A stretch of 64,000 bases of DNA, taken from NCBI RefSeq assembly GCF_000003815.2, contig NC_049988.1, forward strand, positions 15,630,040-15,694,039, written 5' to 3'. Source of the DNA: Branchiostoma floridae. Taxonomy: Eukaryota > Chordata > Leptocardii > Amphioxiformes > Branchiostomatidae. The notes beneath the pieces were generated by a model, which did no database searches, was not told where the DNA came from, and saw nothing but the letters and a program-made list of their open reading frames with translations. Positions 38,668 to 52,700 of this stretch are shown here, one piece after another; position 1 is the first letter of the stretch, and each line of letters starts with the position of its first letter. A program made the translations under genes and the position numbers.

Positions 38668-38680
38668 TGACGTCACTTCC
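38668..38680 (-). promoter_or_regulatory. Composite ETS-CRE motif in a promoter-like block
   Basis: The minus strand reads GGAAGTGACGTCA: an ETS core (GGAAG) fused to a full CRE (TGACGTCA). This composite is known from TATA-less promoters of many animals. It sits in a CpG-rich block (38560-38830) that ends in a donor-like CACAAG before GTAGGG at 38816, so it could drive the integrin gene from a non-coding first exon. The assignment to that gene is inference. Confidence 0.5.
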
Positions 38681-41675
38681 CTTACATCCCATATCGGGGC
38701 AAGGGAAGCGGTCCGGTGCGGGGACAGGGACATATTTCCACTTCTCACCCCTTATTTTAGCCTTTTCTACTGCTGGTGGCGGTCTAGTTGGGAATCTAGG
38801 ACTCAGATACACAAGGTAGGGTCGTTTTGAGTTAGGAAAATCACCGTTATAATGGCAGAAAGCCGTGGTATTTGGGCCGTAACCTTCTAACCCTTTTGTG
38901 TACTATCCCGCAGGCAAATATGGAGCTCCAGTGTCTGTGAATAAATACTCTCCGCTATTTTTGTTCGGTCAAACGGTCCACAACGGCTGGGATCGGCACC
39001 GTTTGCTTACGTAATTTCACAGATTTTTGCTTTTCATAGAATTTGAAACGTGTGTATTGTGACTACGCCGTGAGAAAATTGAATTTCACGTTGGAATTTC
39101 GGTATGTTTTGTTTGTGTAATACGGGGGGGGGCACATTTTTTATACCTTCAACACAGGGTCACCATAGAAAAAGGGATACAGAAAAACTACAAAAACACG
39201 TCTATGTAAAGGAACTATGATAAAAAATAACACGGTTTATTGTGCATATTTCAGATCTTTCTAAAAACAAGAACAAAGAAGATCTAGTCAGACTAGTGAG
39301 TCATGTTTGCAAGTGACATTTTTGAACTGTCAAGCTCAATTAATTTTAGATGGACATATTAATAACGGGTATTTATTGGGTCTAATTGGTAAAAATTTCA
39401 TTGCAAAATTATCTCAAAGCACAACATGGAAAGATGGTCTTTTTTCTCTCTTACCTGTCCACTATGAAGATTGTAATTACATTGTCCACCAGGCCATAAA
39501 CTCCTGTGGGAATTAAAGGCGCCTGGACAATTAAGTGTGTTGGTAAATTGGATCCAAAAAATCAGGACATTTCACATTAAGTACTGGTCATTTCTGTCAT
39601 AAAATAATGATATATCTTTCTTCACTTGGGTCCCAGTTGTGTATTTATCATAGGTTTTCCCCAAAGACTGCAGTCATACAAAAAATATGCAATCATCTTT
39701 TTGTGATCACCTTTCATTCTTTCTTTGTAGGTTGATAATAGCCACCTTAAGACTGATTTGGATTCTAAGTATTTTTACTTTATCTTAGAAAAATGTATGG
39801 TTCCAAAAAGTATCTAGTTTTAATGAAAATGCGATGTCGTATATGATTGCTGTTTCACTTTCACACTAATCAGGTTTTCCAATACAAATGTATTCCTTTG
39901 CAACAACTCCTACTAAACTTTAAAGCTTGATTATCACATTTTGACTAATACAGTACATTCCTATTGGGTATAACTATAAGAATAGTCAGATAAGGACTAT
40001 TTTCCATGTTGAAACCCTCAGTCAATTAAAGAATTCCAGCAATTCCCCCTCCCTGCACCTAACCCCATCGTTAAACTTTCAAGGTCTAATACTAATAGAA
40101 GGTCCAATGTAGAAGACCTCCCTTATGTGGATCAATATTCTTGGATCAAGGAAGGTTGACTTTCTTAAAGGAAAACTGTTTTTATGCCACACTTTTTGGA
40201 GGATTTGGAGTTCTGAAAATTCCAGATACACAAATACAAAAAACTATGTGCATGTACCCTTTAGATTGGCAACTGCAATGAACTCAGTTTAAAATTTATG
40301 GAGGGGAAAATTTGATCAACCATTCGGAAGGAAATCCACTTGTCTGGTTCAAGAAACCCTTTGTTAGATTCAACCCCACCACCACCCTTTCACATGAGCA
40401 ATAGAGCGGCTATGTACATTTGCAACATCACTTTTTCTTACCACAATCGTAACTTGAAACAGTGTCAGACTGCAATGTCAGCAGGTTTTGTAGCCAACAG
40501 GAAATAGCAAAGTTGTTAGGTAATACTGGAGCTTGTTACTCAGAGTGAGGTAGAACTGCTTCGGAGACTTCCTGTCTGCAATGTCAAGTGCAATAAGTGT
40601 CCCTCCCCTTCCCCTGTCACAGCTGTTCTGTCCCTCCGGCTTCCTTTCTGTGAGGAATTACTTCTGTGATTGTGAAGCCAGATTTTCATGTCAAATTTAG
40701 GTACTGGCGGTATTGGGACAGTGACAGCATTATTCAGGGGTTTGAGTGAAGACTAGCCGGATAAAGTTGTCAGAATTTTTCTGTCCTGAAAAATTAAGAT
40801 GAGAATAAACAGTATAACTTGCTTAAATGGCTTTGCAGGTTCGTGTTACAACAGCTTTCCAAATTCAAAAGACCTACTAGTAACGTTATACTTCAAGATA
40901 TATTGACCAGTGGCAGTTGCAGCAAGCAAGGTAAATACAGGTTGAAACATCAATAGCTTGATGTCAAACATGTTTTTGATACTTAAATTTAAAGACCTCA
41001 GACCCAGACGAACGTAGCCCGAGGGAGACGGGTGATTACAGGTGTTGTCAGGATGTTTGGTCTGCACACGGGAAGTTACGTCTGTCTGTCTACATGCACA
41101 GAATAGTCACAGGAAAGGGAAACAACAGCAGAATTACACACAGTATATAGTCCAGTGGGTCAATATGAATTACTGTATTGAGAATTTATGATGGACAGGT
41201 GTGTGACCTAGTTTTTAGTGCACAGAATGTGCAAGTATTTGTGTTATGGTGCTTGCACATTTTCTGTTTGTCATAAATGTTTGCCATTTTGGTCCTTATT
41301 TTGAGCAGAAGAATCCTTTTGTAGAACTCATTATAATTTGTTGCAGAACTTATACTATGAGTATAAGTATGAGTGTGACGTAAACCAAGCCTTGCATGTC
41401 TGTCAAATAAGAAGGCCAGCAAATAAAAGGAGAGTAAGATGTAGAATTTTCAAATGGGAGGGAAGCATGTCTGTAGTCTGTTACTAATGATATTAGAATG
41501 ATGATTTTTGTTTTACTGAATGATAATTCCAACAGTTGCACAGTATGAAAATTGTCAGTGTGCATGATACTAATGTATTATGAAATGTATCTATCTGAAT
41601 GAATGTAGACCTGGATGTAGGTGCTTTAGACTAACATTACAGGAGATAGACATTTTATTGACTGTACACTCAGTA

Positions 41676-42499
41676 AGGCCCGATCTAGACACATTTTTTC
41701 CCGATATAGCCGCATCCGCCGATATCGGCGGGGCCGATATCGTGGCGCATCTAAACACATTTTGCAAATGGTAGCGCGGGATATCCGCTCGTAGCGCGGA
41801 ACACCCGCGGCGCGGACATTCGTGACCCCTTTTGACCTCTGGTGACACATCCCGCGGATTTCAAAATGGCGGGAATGCCGGTAGCTTTTCCACTCGTTAT
41901 CAATCAGGTAATGTTCTTTCTGTATCTCATGCGCGTGATCTTAAACATGAGACGCCATGCAAGGGTAGGGCGCAGGAGGCGATTGAGATACAGGGAGAGA
42001 CGACAGCGGCCGGCTAGAGTGAACGCAGCGTTCTTTCTCACTGCCCTGATTGTGGCGGAGGGTGGAGAGCCTGTACACCGGGGTGTACCAAGGAATCCCG
42101 CGTCCTTTGGGATCTCCTCCGACGACCATACACTTATAAGAAAGGCGGTTTCTGCATGGCTCCATGTGCAACGGGAGCGCCCAGCTTTTCCCTCCGCCAT
42201 CTTGCTCTGCCGCTGTTCCCGCGTTATATGCTAATGAGCCCGTGTTAACTGTAGTTATATGCTAATGAGCTTCGCGAATTCGCGGAGCATCTACACGCGC
42301 GCGGAACATGTCGGGGACCCCTGCTAAGGTATCGGTAAGGTATCGTAAGATGGCTTACGAATGGTCCGGACCATTCGGGAGAAATTTTCCCGATATAGTA
42401 ATGGCGATATAGTAGTTGCATCTAGACGCTGAAAAAAAGCTGTCGGCGAGAGGTAGTAGGCTCGCCGATATCGGGAAAAACTGTGTGTAGATCGCGCCT
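41676..42499. mobile_element. 824-bp TIR element flanked by TA
   Basis: TIRs AGGCCCGATCTAGACAC and (inverted) AGGCGCGATCTACACAC, extending into TTTTTCCCGATAT; TA flanks both ends (41674-41675 and 42500-42501). The interior is GC-rich with CGATATCG palindromes. A 130-codon ORF (41842-42234) is open inside and Arg-rich, but I do not recognise a transposase. Confidence 0.75.
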
Positions 42500-42508
42500 T
42501 ACTCTACA

Positions 42509-42896
42509 CAGGGTTCTCCCCAGAATTTTTTAGTATAGTGGAGGGGCTGACAAAAATAACCCGCACCAAGGCGCTGCACTTTCATGAAAATGGGTTCATT
42601 TTGCAATTACAGAGGGTGTCAAATACTACAAGTATAATATACTGTTGTTATTCCTTTGTTGTGAAGTGGCAAAACTACTATTGTTTTGATCATTGCTCAT
42701 TCACAAGTTTTTGCAGACAATGCTGACTGGAAAAGTGATGCCACTTGGTACAAAAATCTGTGAATTGTCATTAATCTTAGCAAAACTAACAAAGAAAATA
42801 GGGAAGAAACACACTAAATTTGAAAAATAGTATAGTGGAGCTGGCTGAGAGTATAGTGGAGGGCCTCCCTTATTCCACTCTCTGGGGAGAACCCTG
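42509..42896. mobile_element. hAT-like MITE, 5-bp target duplication
   Basis: Ends CAGGGTTCTCCCCAGA and TCTGGGGAGAACCCTG. Flanks CTACA at 42504-42508 and 42897-42901. The phrase AGTATAGTGGAG recurs three times inside. It shares the CAGGG start and 5-bp duplication with the CAGGGCTCGAAAT elements. Confidence 0.85.
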
Positions 42897-43515
42897 CTAC
42901 ACTATATAGATATATACAGAAAATGCCAGTTGTACCAGTGTACAGTCATGCATAGGAAATCCTGCTTAGTGCAGGAATGTACTGGGTGTGTTCTGCCCTA
43001 GTGAGCAGAAAAAATGACTGCAAGGTTTGTATATAGACAGACAAATATTTGAGCTAGACTCATGTAGTGATATAAATCATAATCATGTAACTTTAGGCTT
43101 GGCCTTAATTCAAAACTAACTCTTCTTGCATTATATTGAGAACCCTTTATTAAGCGTTTCTAGATATAATTTACAGTTAACGTCTCAGAAGAAGAGTAAC
43201 AAAATTAGGTAAAAGCTGATAGATGTTTTGGCTTTAAATTGTTATTTTCTCGGGCCAGTAAACTGCAGAACATGTACTTGCCTGCCGGTACTGTTTATAT
43301 ATTAACCAGAAAAAAATTGTTTTCCATTTGCTTTGGGGGGGGGGGGCAGTCCAGAGTGAAAGACCAGTTTCCAGGTTTTTTACCTTTACTATGTACGTAT
43401 ACCGATACCCAACCCCAATACATACCAATTTGGTCTGAAATACTAGCACAGCCAGCAATACAATATCACATCTGTGCTCAAATAAATGTTATATCTGTTC
43501 CCCCCAGGTGTAAGG

Positions 43516-46500
43516 ATGGGGTGTTTATATCTACTACTGGTGCTGGGGGTGGTGGCAGCAGCAACTGCTCAGGATGGTAAGTACTTTATTAATAAATTTT
43601 CTAATTACAGATGTTAGATTAATGACTGTTGATTATTTCATCTAGATCTAACAATGGATTTTATTGTAATTGTTTCATTGTGACGTTTCCTTATCAATCC
43701 ATAGCATTTTAATGGCAATAATTGTCATCTTTGTTACTTATTGTAAAGCCTGTGAAATGTTATGGTTTTAACTTGTTTGTAAAGTCCATGAAACATTTCA
43801 GCCTTGGCTGCTATGTCTGGACTTCTTCTACTCTTTTACCCAATACACCATTGATATATATTTGAGCATGATGTATTAACATGAGTGTGCTGTGTTGTTT
43901 GCAAAATTGTGACAAAAATCTGCTGGACATAAAGATTCACACAATGCTCTTCCCTACACTGCTGTAGTGAACCGCTGTATAGCCAAGAAGCCACGGAACT
44001 GCGGGGAGTGTATCATTATTGGACCGGAGTGTGGCTGGTGTAAACAAGAGGTAAGCAGAGCCATACACTGGCTTGTATACTAAACATGTCAGTTCAAGGT
44101 GGTCAGAGGAGATCTAGCATTCTTCCCAGTATTTATTGAAATACTCATTCTACAATACACACAGGGCTTTAGCCAGCTCGAAATTTTTTTCCGTCAGCCA
44201 ATTACAATCGTCGCGAAAACCGCGAAAATTAATTAGAAGGACTGAACTGAGACCTTGAAAAACGGGTTTTAATGAGATTATCGTATGCGAAAGGGCGCCG
44301 ACACACATTGTCAACAATCATAACAATAGCAAAACAAACAGTGTGTGGCTTTTACGGCCGTGGACGGCGTCCCCAAGCCACCTGTAGCTTCCATCAAGGA
44401 TTTTTGTCCGTCAAGGTTGACGGATTGGTTTTAAAATTTTTCCGTCAGACGCAGCAAATTTCCGTCAATTGACGGAAAAACGGACGCTGGCTAGACCCCT
44501 GAATACACATCTCAGAAGGCTGAATGGCATATATATAGACTTGTCACCAATGGGAATGTAACGATGATGGTATTTTGTATTGTTTTTGTGATACAAACAA
44601 ATGTCATTACCTTGTATTCTTATGGGTGCTCAATGGTGCATTTTGTTGTTTCAATTCAAGAAAAGACAAATCTACACTATTTGCTTTGATTATTCCAGTA
44701 CTAGCAAACAGCTCCAACCTTATTTTTCATCATTGAAACCAATCAGTTTTATCAATTTGTACCTGTTGTTTCTCCAGTCTTACGACAACACCCGTCGGTG
44801 TGACCAGTACCAGAGCCTGCTGGATGGAGGATGTCCCAGGGACATGATCGTGTACCCACGCAGCAAACTCACCATCATCAAGGTACAGCCTTTTTATAGT
44901 GTATCATCATCATTATGAATCTGTGGGCGGGGTAAGTTCCTTGCACAATATCCCTCCACAGCTATTGGTCTTCCAAAGCCACTCCAAAGTCCTTGGAATA
45001 GATTTTGATGTCTCTGGAGATGGTTGTTTGGAGTAGGTCTTTCGACTCGGCCAACACAGATTTATATACTATAAATCTTGAAATGTTTGTGGTATTTTTA
45101 GTCAGCAGTTTCATGATAACTGCTCTATATCATATGTACACAAATTCATTACACCCAAGAACAGGTGACAACGTTGTCATAGTGTTGAAGTTCATAATGG
45201 GAGTCAAAAAGATGACGTTTAGAATGTATTTGCTTGTATGTGCGCAGCCAATGCTCTGTTGCTTTGCGAAAAGAATACAACAGTGCTTTCCTTTGTATGC
45301 TTACGTGTTGCTGATAATGCTACTTCACCTTTGGCCGTGGGGTAACTTATACCTTTTTTTAAAGACTGGGTATTTAGGGATATCAAGTCAACGGACGGTG
45401 CAAGGTTTTGAGAATATCCCTTGATACCCAGTCTTTAAAACAACCAGGTTTCCCCATGGGTAAGGGTGAACTAGCATACTAGCATTATTTTATCACTTAT
45501 GTTTACATTGTTGTAAGGTATTGTTCCCTTTTTAATGCACATTTTAAAACTAAAAGCCATTTCACAGGTAGCTATTGTCTATGGTCACAGTGTGTTGTTT
45601 GTAACATGATGATAAGATATTGTTGTACTTTCCATTGTATTTCTGTGTTTTGTGTTTAGACACCCTTGCCGGTAAGTTAGAGCATATCTACATTTTGTGT
45701 ATTACATTTCTTTGTACAGTGTATTGTCTGTGTATGCTATATGTTGTTGAAATGGAGGACCTAGTATAGTTTTGGCAGTGTTGTGTCTGTGTGAGTAATG
45801 AAAGACTTATTTAACTGAGCTAGAAAAGATGAAAATTCGCTGTTTTTCATAGGATGAGTTTCTCAGCACAGCCTACCAGCTGAAACCACAGGAGGTCACC
45901 ATCAAGATCAGAGCAGGTATACAACTCTATTCCTTTATTTCTACATGACCTGTATGCCCTTACTGGTAGTTTTTTGGGAGCAAAAGAGGAATGTTTCTCG
46001 GTTAGTGTTGTTTTTTTCATACTCATTATTCTTTCTATCGGTTTATAATACTCTACAAAAATAAAATGACACGCAACTACAAAACTGAAACATAAGAGCA
46101 GAAAACAATGGACTATGATGACAAAAAATGCTGTGAACCCCAATCAGTCTTTTATAGCCCAAAGTTCCAAAGTGGCTAATTCTATGCAACTTTCCATACA
46201 AAACTATTCACTGTGAACCAACCAAACAAACGAATGTGACAAGTGTTCCTTTGTCCTCAGGTGAACCCTACACATTCCGCGCTGCGTTCCGGCAGGCGGA
46301 GGACTATCCCGTGGACCTGTACTACCTCATGGACATGTCCAAGTCCATGGAGGATGATCTGCAGAGTCTACGGGCACTCGGAGATACGCTAGGTACGTAT
46401 ATAGCACTCTACCCAAAGATATTGTATTATTTTAGAGATACAGACGTTTTATGTATACATCATAAGCTAGCCTATTTTACACTAAAAGTGTGTTATGTTA

Positions 46501-49500
46501 TACATACAGGAATGCCAGACTAACTTGTTTAAGGCAAGAATGGCTGAATACAATTACATTAGCAATACATGCTAAAATTCATGACCTAGAAGATGAAATA
46601 TTTTCACTGAATGACAGTAGTATAACATGTCATGATAAATAAAGACTGCACAGACAACTATGATCAGTTCTTACATCAGACCAACCATGTACAGACATTT
46701 GAATTTACTTTTTTAAATTTTCAAAGAATTTGTCATGTTAATATTTCTCTCTGTCTCTCTACCACAGCTGAAGAGATGCAGATGATCACCAAGAACTTCC
46801 GGATCGGTTTTGGGTCGTTTGTGGACAAAACTGTCATGCCTTACGTCAGCACTGTGCCAAAGAAGTGAGTTTGTGTGAATTTTGAGTTTGTTCTTTAGAT
46901 AGAAGCAAGTATCTCATTTGACTTTGCCAAATCAAGCCAAACTGTGAAAGGCAAAGTGGCACCAACCAGCACTAGTAGATGACTGTAAAGTCTTTTGTTA
47001 TCAATGTGTAGATGTGAAGTTGCCATAAGTTGTTTCATACATCCAATTGTTGAGAAATAAAGTTACGTAATGCCAAAAGGCAGTTAGTTATTCAAGCAAC
47101 TGGATATGATTTTCAGAACTGTCAGACATTTCAGATAGCATCCACTATCTTTCATCAGTGATACTGAGGAAAGCATCTTGAAGAGCAGGCTTTATCCTCT
47201 ACCTACATATGTATGAACTGATATGCAAAGGAGAACACAAATTTTGGGTAATGCAATGGGAAACTAGATAGCTGAAAGTAAGACAAGGTTATGTAACATT
47301 GTATCAAGGTTGACATCATTTCACCTCCCTTGTTTACAGACTGCTGGAGCCGTGCAGCGGTTGCGCCGCGCCGTTCGGCTACAAGAACGTGTTGCCGCTG
47401 ACGACGAGGACCAACATGTTCACCCAGGAGCTCAACCTGCAGGAGATCTCCGGCAACCTGGATGCTCCGGAGGGGGGCTTCGACGCCATGATGCAGGCAG
47501 CTGTCTGTACGGTACGCTTGATGGGAATCTTTCCCCCCATAGATGTGTTATAGGCCAAATAGACCTTGTCCAACCACAAGACCACCATGCCTTGGTGTGA
47601 GTGGTGTCATAGTTGTCTTGTTGTTAGGCTTGTAGACCTCGATGCAGGCAGCTGTCTGTCAGCTGTTTGCTGGGAATCTTCCCCTGGCTCCTTCAAAATA
47701 GATCTTCTTAAACTGCTTTTTTTCTCACATATTGCTTTTTAAAATGCTTTTTTTCTCACACGAAGATCCCAGGGGGCCGGAGGCATGCCCCCCGGGAATA
47801 CTTTGAAATCTCGACCCTCTGAAACACTATTGTTTGCATTTTGAGGGGCAAACTCTGCTGGTAGAATCTGCTTGGTTCAGTTGCATCTGTTTTGATATCT
47901 TTTCTGACTGTCACCACTGCAGGGGGAGATCGGCTGGAGGAACGGCTCCACGCATCTTCTTGTGTTTTCCACCGACTCATCTTTCCACTACGCCGGCGAC
48001 GGGAAGCTGGGCGGGATCGTCACGCCTAACGACGGGAGGTGTCACCTTGATGACGACATGATGTACACATTCAGCAACTACCTGGTGAGGAAGAGGGTTG
48101 AAAATCATAAAAATTTAGTTTTTACTGCATTTCCTCGAATAAAGTACTGTAATTCCTGATTTTTTCACTGTAATGTTATGTTCACGGTTTTCACGGTGAC
48201 GACTGTAGCGTGAACTTATCATTACCGCTAAAAAATAATTCACAGACTTTTTCCATGCACACTTGCCTCGACAGTGAACATTTAGTTCCGAGAACAAGTT
48301 CAATTTTCTCAGACCGTGAAAATTTGGTACCGTGAAGATAAAGTGAATTACAGTATGCACTTTTTAAACTTTTCAAAATCCAAAAGGTGCTTCAAGTTGT
48401 TACCAAGCTCGGGTGCATACATCACTTGATATTACTACTGAGATAAATGGTAAGAGGACCTCAAAATAGAGCAAGGAAGCCAGTTGTTTTAACTTGCATG
48501 GTTTTGTGGTAAAGCCCTCAATTTAGTGTCTTTTACGTGAATAGCTTCCTCAGGATTAGAAGTTACTGTAAAAGAAGATTGCAAGGATTTAATTTCACGG
48601 TAGAGAGAAAATAGAGTGTTAACCATGGTTTTAAGTTTGTGGTTGAAACTTCCATGCAGGGTTTTACTGGAGGGGAAGGGGAAGTCTTTGCATTGGTTTC
48701 AAGTTTGTATTTGAAGGGGTCACTGGGAAAACTGTGTACAGAATGCCACATTTCCCATCTCAGTATTTGCAAGCAAAGTTTTTTCTACATGACCATAGTC
48801 TATTTCTTCACTTTCAGCAGTGTTCAGTATAGTATGAGGAAGAGACCTGAAAGTAGCTAAAACACTGATAAAGATCAGTTTATATACAGAAAGAACTTTT
48901 CTTTGTCTATATATATTCTGGACCTTTTATTTCATAAGAATAATACTTCACTATTCATCCAACTATCAGCCAAATTCCTACAGGTGTACTCCATTCAAAA
49001 ACATCAAAGGAAAAACTATTGATCAGAGATGAGCATAATTGGAGCTTTACAGTAATGGAATAACGGTACAACAGCTCTTAGTGGATTGATTTCTACATTC
49101 AAATTGGATTTTTGCGTAAATGAAATATGCTCTCTCGTTGATTACTGTTTGACCCATTTGGTTTCATTTACATTGGATTAAGATGTTGACAAAGTGAAAG
49201 TTGTCTCAATGGAGTTTAGCTCACTGAAGAGCTAGTCTTCCACTGGTTGTGACAGAGAAGACAGATTTTACATTCGTACCAGGGAAATTCCTCTAGCTCT
49301 TGTAAACAAGCACAATAAACAGTGGACCACAGGTTAATGTCCCGTCCTAAGGACTGCAACCCTTCCTAGTAGCATGCGTGTAAGATGCACAGTCATGGCT
49401 TCTAGTTCCAGAGGTAACCACTGGACTATGCACGCTACTCACATATGCATCTTACGCTGATTAACAAATACATTTTCCAGTACAGTACTAAGTTAGCAAC

Positions 49501-49674
49501 TAATGTGTGTTTTCTGCCCACAGGACTATCCTTCAGTTGGCCACCTACAGAGGAAACTGAAGGAACACAGGATTCGGCCCATCTTTGCTGTCACTGCTGA
49601 CCAGGCCTCTGTCTATGGGGTATGTCTGTCTTATTGAAGCCATGTCTTGTCTTTGTTTTCTATTTATGAGTGTC

Positions 49675-49731
<57 letters not shown>

Positions 49732-52700
49732 ATGTGTGCCCTGTGTGTGTGTTGTTGGGCTTGATTTGTGTGGCTGCAGTTAACTGAGTGACTCAGTTAT
49801 GACTGTTGAATCAAATTCCTACCATGGCTATATCATTATTAGAGCTTTTTAACACTGGGACCATTGTAATGCAAATTAGAAAATCTTATCCAATATGTAA
49901 GTAGATACTGAAGTTCAACCCTCCTGTTGTGTTAATTGCAGAACCTGAGTGATCTGATTGAGGGGTCCGTAGTGGGAACACTGGCTGGTGACTCCTCCAA
50001 TGTGGTGGATCTGATCAAGAGTGCTTATGAGGTAAGGAAACAAGCACGTCAGTAGAACTTAGTGTACTTAGTTAAGACTCCCCGCAATCAGCCTGGCTGG
50101 GTAGTTACTTGTATTTATCTATGGCAAAGTAAATTGCCAACAGCAGGTACTGTCAGGCCTGTTACTTCTGTTACAATGTGTTGTCAGGCATGTCAAGGCG
50201 TTGTTACATTATTCTTGTGCTATACATACATAAGAATCCATCACAGTATTTGATGGATGTTTGGTTATTGTTGCATCAGAATTTCTGACATGTTGTTTTG
50301 GACAATTAAGATAGTCACTCCCTGAAATTCTGTGGCAGAATATCTCCTCAGAGTCAATACTTCAAGTATGTTTTTTCTAAACCAACACATCTTGACCTAC
50401 AATTAAATTACTGTTTGCACTGACTGAGTCTTGACCCTTGTTTTTGTTTTTGTTGTTCTTTAGGAGCTTAGGTCCACTGTGGAGCTGAAGACAGAAGACG
50501 TGCCCAATAATGTGACCCTGAAGTTCAGGTCCGTCTGTCTGAACAACGAGACGTTTGATGGGGCAAAGTGCAGCAACCTGCAAGTGGGAGACACGGTAAG
50601 AATTCATCTTTCGATAACCTTCATGAAATGTCTTGAAGATTGTATTTTCACAGGAGTTTGTGTGTTTGTGTTGTTCTGTGAATAAACTAACTTACAAAAA
50701 GTGAAAGAATGGCTGGATCGCATAGTTTCATATTTGGTGTGTTGGTAGGTTGTGACAGATGCTGAAAATGATTAGATTTTGAGCCCTCTAGTGGCTTCCC
50801 TAGGTACTGCAGCAGAACTTGGCAGTATCTGAAAATACGGAGGAAAAATATTCGGCAATACTAGGCTTCATATCCTTTTATAACTTTTACCAAGAGACGA
50901 TAGAGTGAAACTACAAACTTCTAGCATCCTAGGACATGTAAACCATATATCTAAGTCTCAGTGTGGATATGTTCTTCTTCGTTGTCTCCAGGTATATTTT
51001 GACATCATGTGACATGGGACAGAAAGGTGTCCCCCCAGAAGGCTGAAGACGTTCACAGTGTACCTCAGTGTTAATACAATCTTCTGTGTTATCTCCAGGT
51101 TTATTTTGACATCACAGTTGTGACAGAAGGATGTCCCTCCAGAAGGCCAAAGACGTTCACAGTGTACCCTGTAGGCTTCCAGGAGGAGCTACTGGTCAAG
51201 CTGGACTTCATCTGCGACTGTGGCTGCCAGGCTGACGGAGTGAGTAGACATGTGTGGTGTCAAGTCTGAATCTGAGCTTCTTAAAGGGGCATTCCACTCC
51301 AGAAGGGAGTCTTGTTTTCCAATAGTTAATGTGTCAATGAATACATAATAAGCCGAATTTTGTGGAATTCATCTTGGGATGAATTACGCGATGTGTGTTT
51401 TGTAAAACAATAATGACACTCACTAAACACAGGCAGACCCTTCTCATGCATTCCCTATACGCATAGACACTTTGTTTATCATACATATTTTCAGAATAAA
51501 TGAGGTACGCTAAGCACACCGAGAAGGCAAATTGCTCATAAGATAGCAAAGAGTACAAGAATAAGACGAGATTTCTTAGCGAACCTGAAATTAGTTTTAT
51601 AACCTTACCTAAAAGCTTTGCATTGTATTCAGCCTTATGATTAATTCAATTAGAGGGTACTTGGGGCGTTTAGTAGAAGACTGAATACTTTTGAGGCACG
51701 TGGAGCAACTAAGTACTTTATCGTATAATGTGAAGTAGTATGCAGTTATTACTTCCTAAAATTAATATCTATCGGAAAATAACACTCCCGTGTGGAGTGG
51801 AATGCCCCTTTAAGCCATTATGCATTAGACTGTGTTGGAAGAATTGTTTCTGAAGCAGGCATTAAATTTTGAATTACCAACACATTGAACAATTTGCTGT
51901 GACTGACAGGGTGAGTAGGAATGTAACGCTAGTTCACCTTTATCCGCAGGGTAATCTATAGCCGTTGAGTTTAAAAACAGAGTACTTTGGGATATCAAGT
52001 TCATAGACTAGTTTGAAAATACTGTTTATTATGCAATTTGAAATCACTTTTTGTCGATATATAAGAAAAATCAGAAATACCCTGTTTTTTAAAACAATAG
52101 ATGAAGAGAGTTGTAGTATCAAGTTTGAATCTGAGCATGTTAAACCTTTATTTCTGTTAGAAGAATGTGAAGAATTTCCAATACAAGAATTTTTTTTTAA
52201 AAATTCAATCTCTACAATTCAACACAACTGGAAAAACGTCTTGAACATGTTTAAGTCTCCAACTCATACAAAATACACATTTTGACCCCTCCATATAACA
52301 AACATTTAAACTTTTTTCTCCAGATTGTTGCCAGCCCATTGTGCTCGGACGGAAATGGAATATTTGAATGTGGAGCTTGCAACTGTAATGCTGGCAGGTG
52401 AGTATTCGGCACTAGGGGTGGGTACCGGTACAGATATTAAGCAGGCCTCAAAATTAACTTTTTTCCCTACTGTCCCAGCATTGTCCCAAAAATAAATTTC
52501 AACTGTCCCGAAGTGAGGATGGACTGTCCCAACCCTATTTTCAGAAATTATGTATTACAACAACTGTAAGTCAGAGTACGCACGCCTGACAACCGCGGGC
52601 CGCGGGGAGATCGGACATTCTGATGTTGATTCGTTGATTATTTTCCTATTGTCCCAAAAGTGTCCCAAAAAGATTTTTCAGTTGTCCCGGCCTAAATTTT

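Larger units (their letters stand above)
37256..43507. other. 3' UTR of the 97-residue gene, intergenic DNA and integrin upstream region
   Basis: No coding exon found. Points of note: a GC-rich promoter-like block at 38560-38830, a TA-flanked transposon at 41676-42499 and an adjoining hAT-like MITE at 42509-42896, plus poly-G tracts at 39124 and 43329. The integrin leader exon begins after an AG at 43507, so at least one upstream non-coding exon is expected in this interval. Confidence 0.5.

Noticed and set aside
41842-42234. 130-codon ORF as a host gene
   Set aside because: It is fully inside a TIR element, and overlapping frames on both strands are equally open because of high GC.
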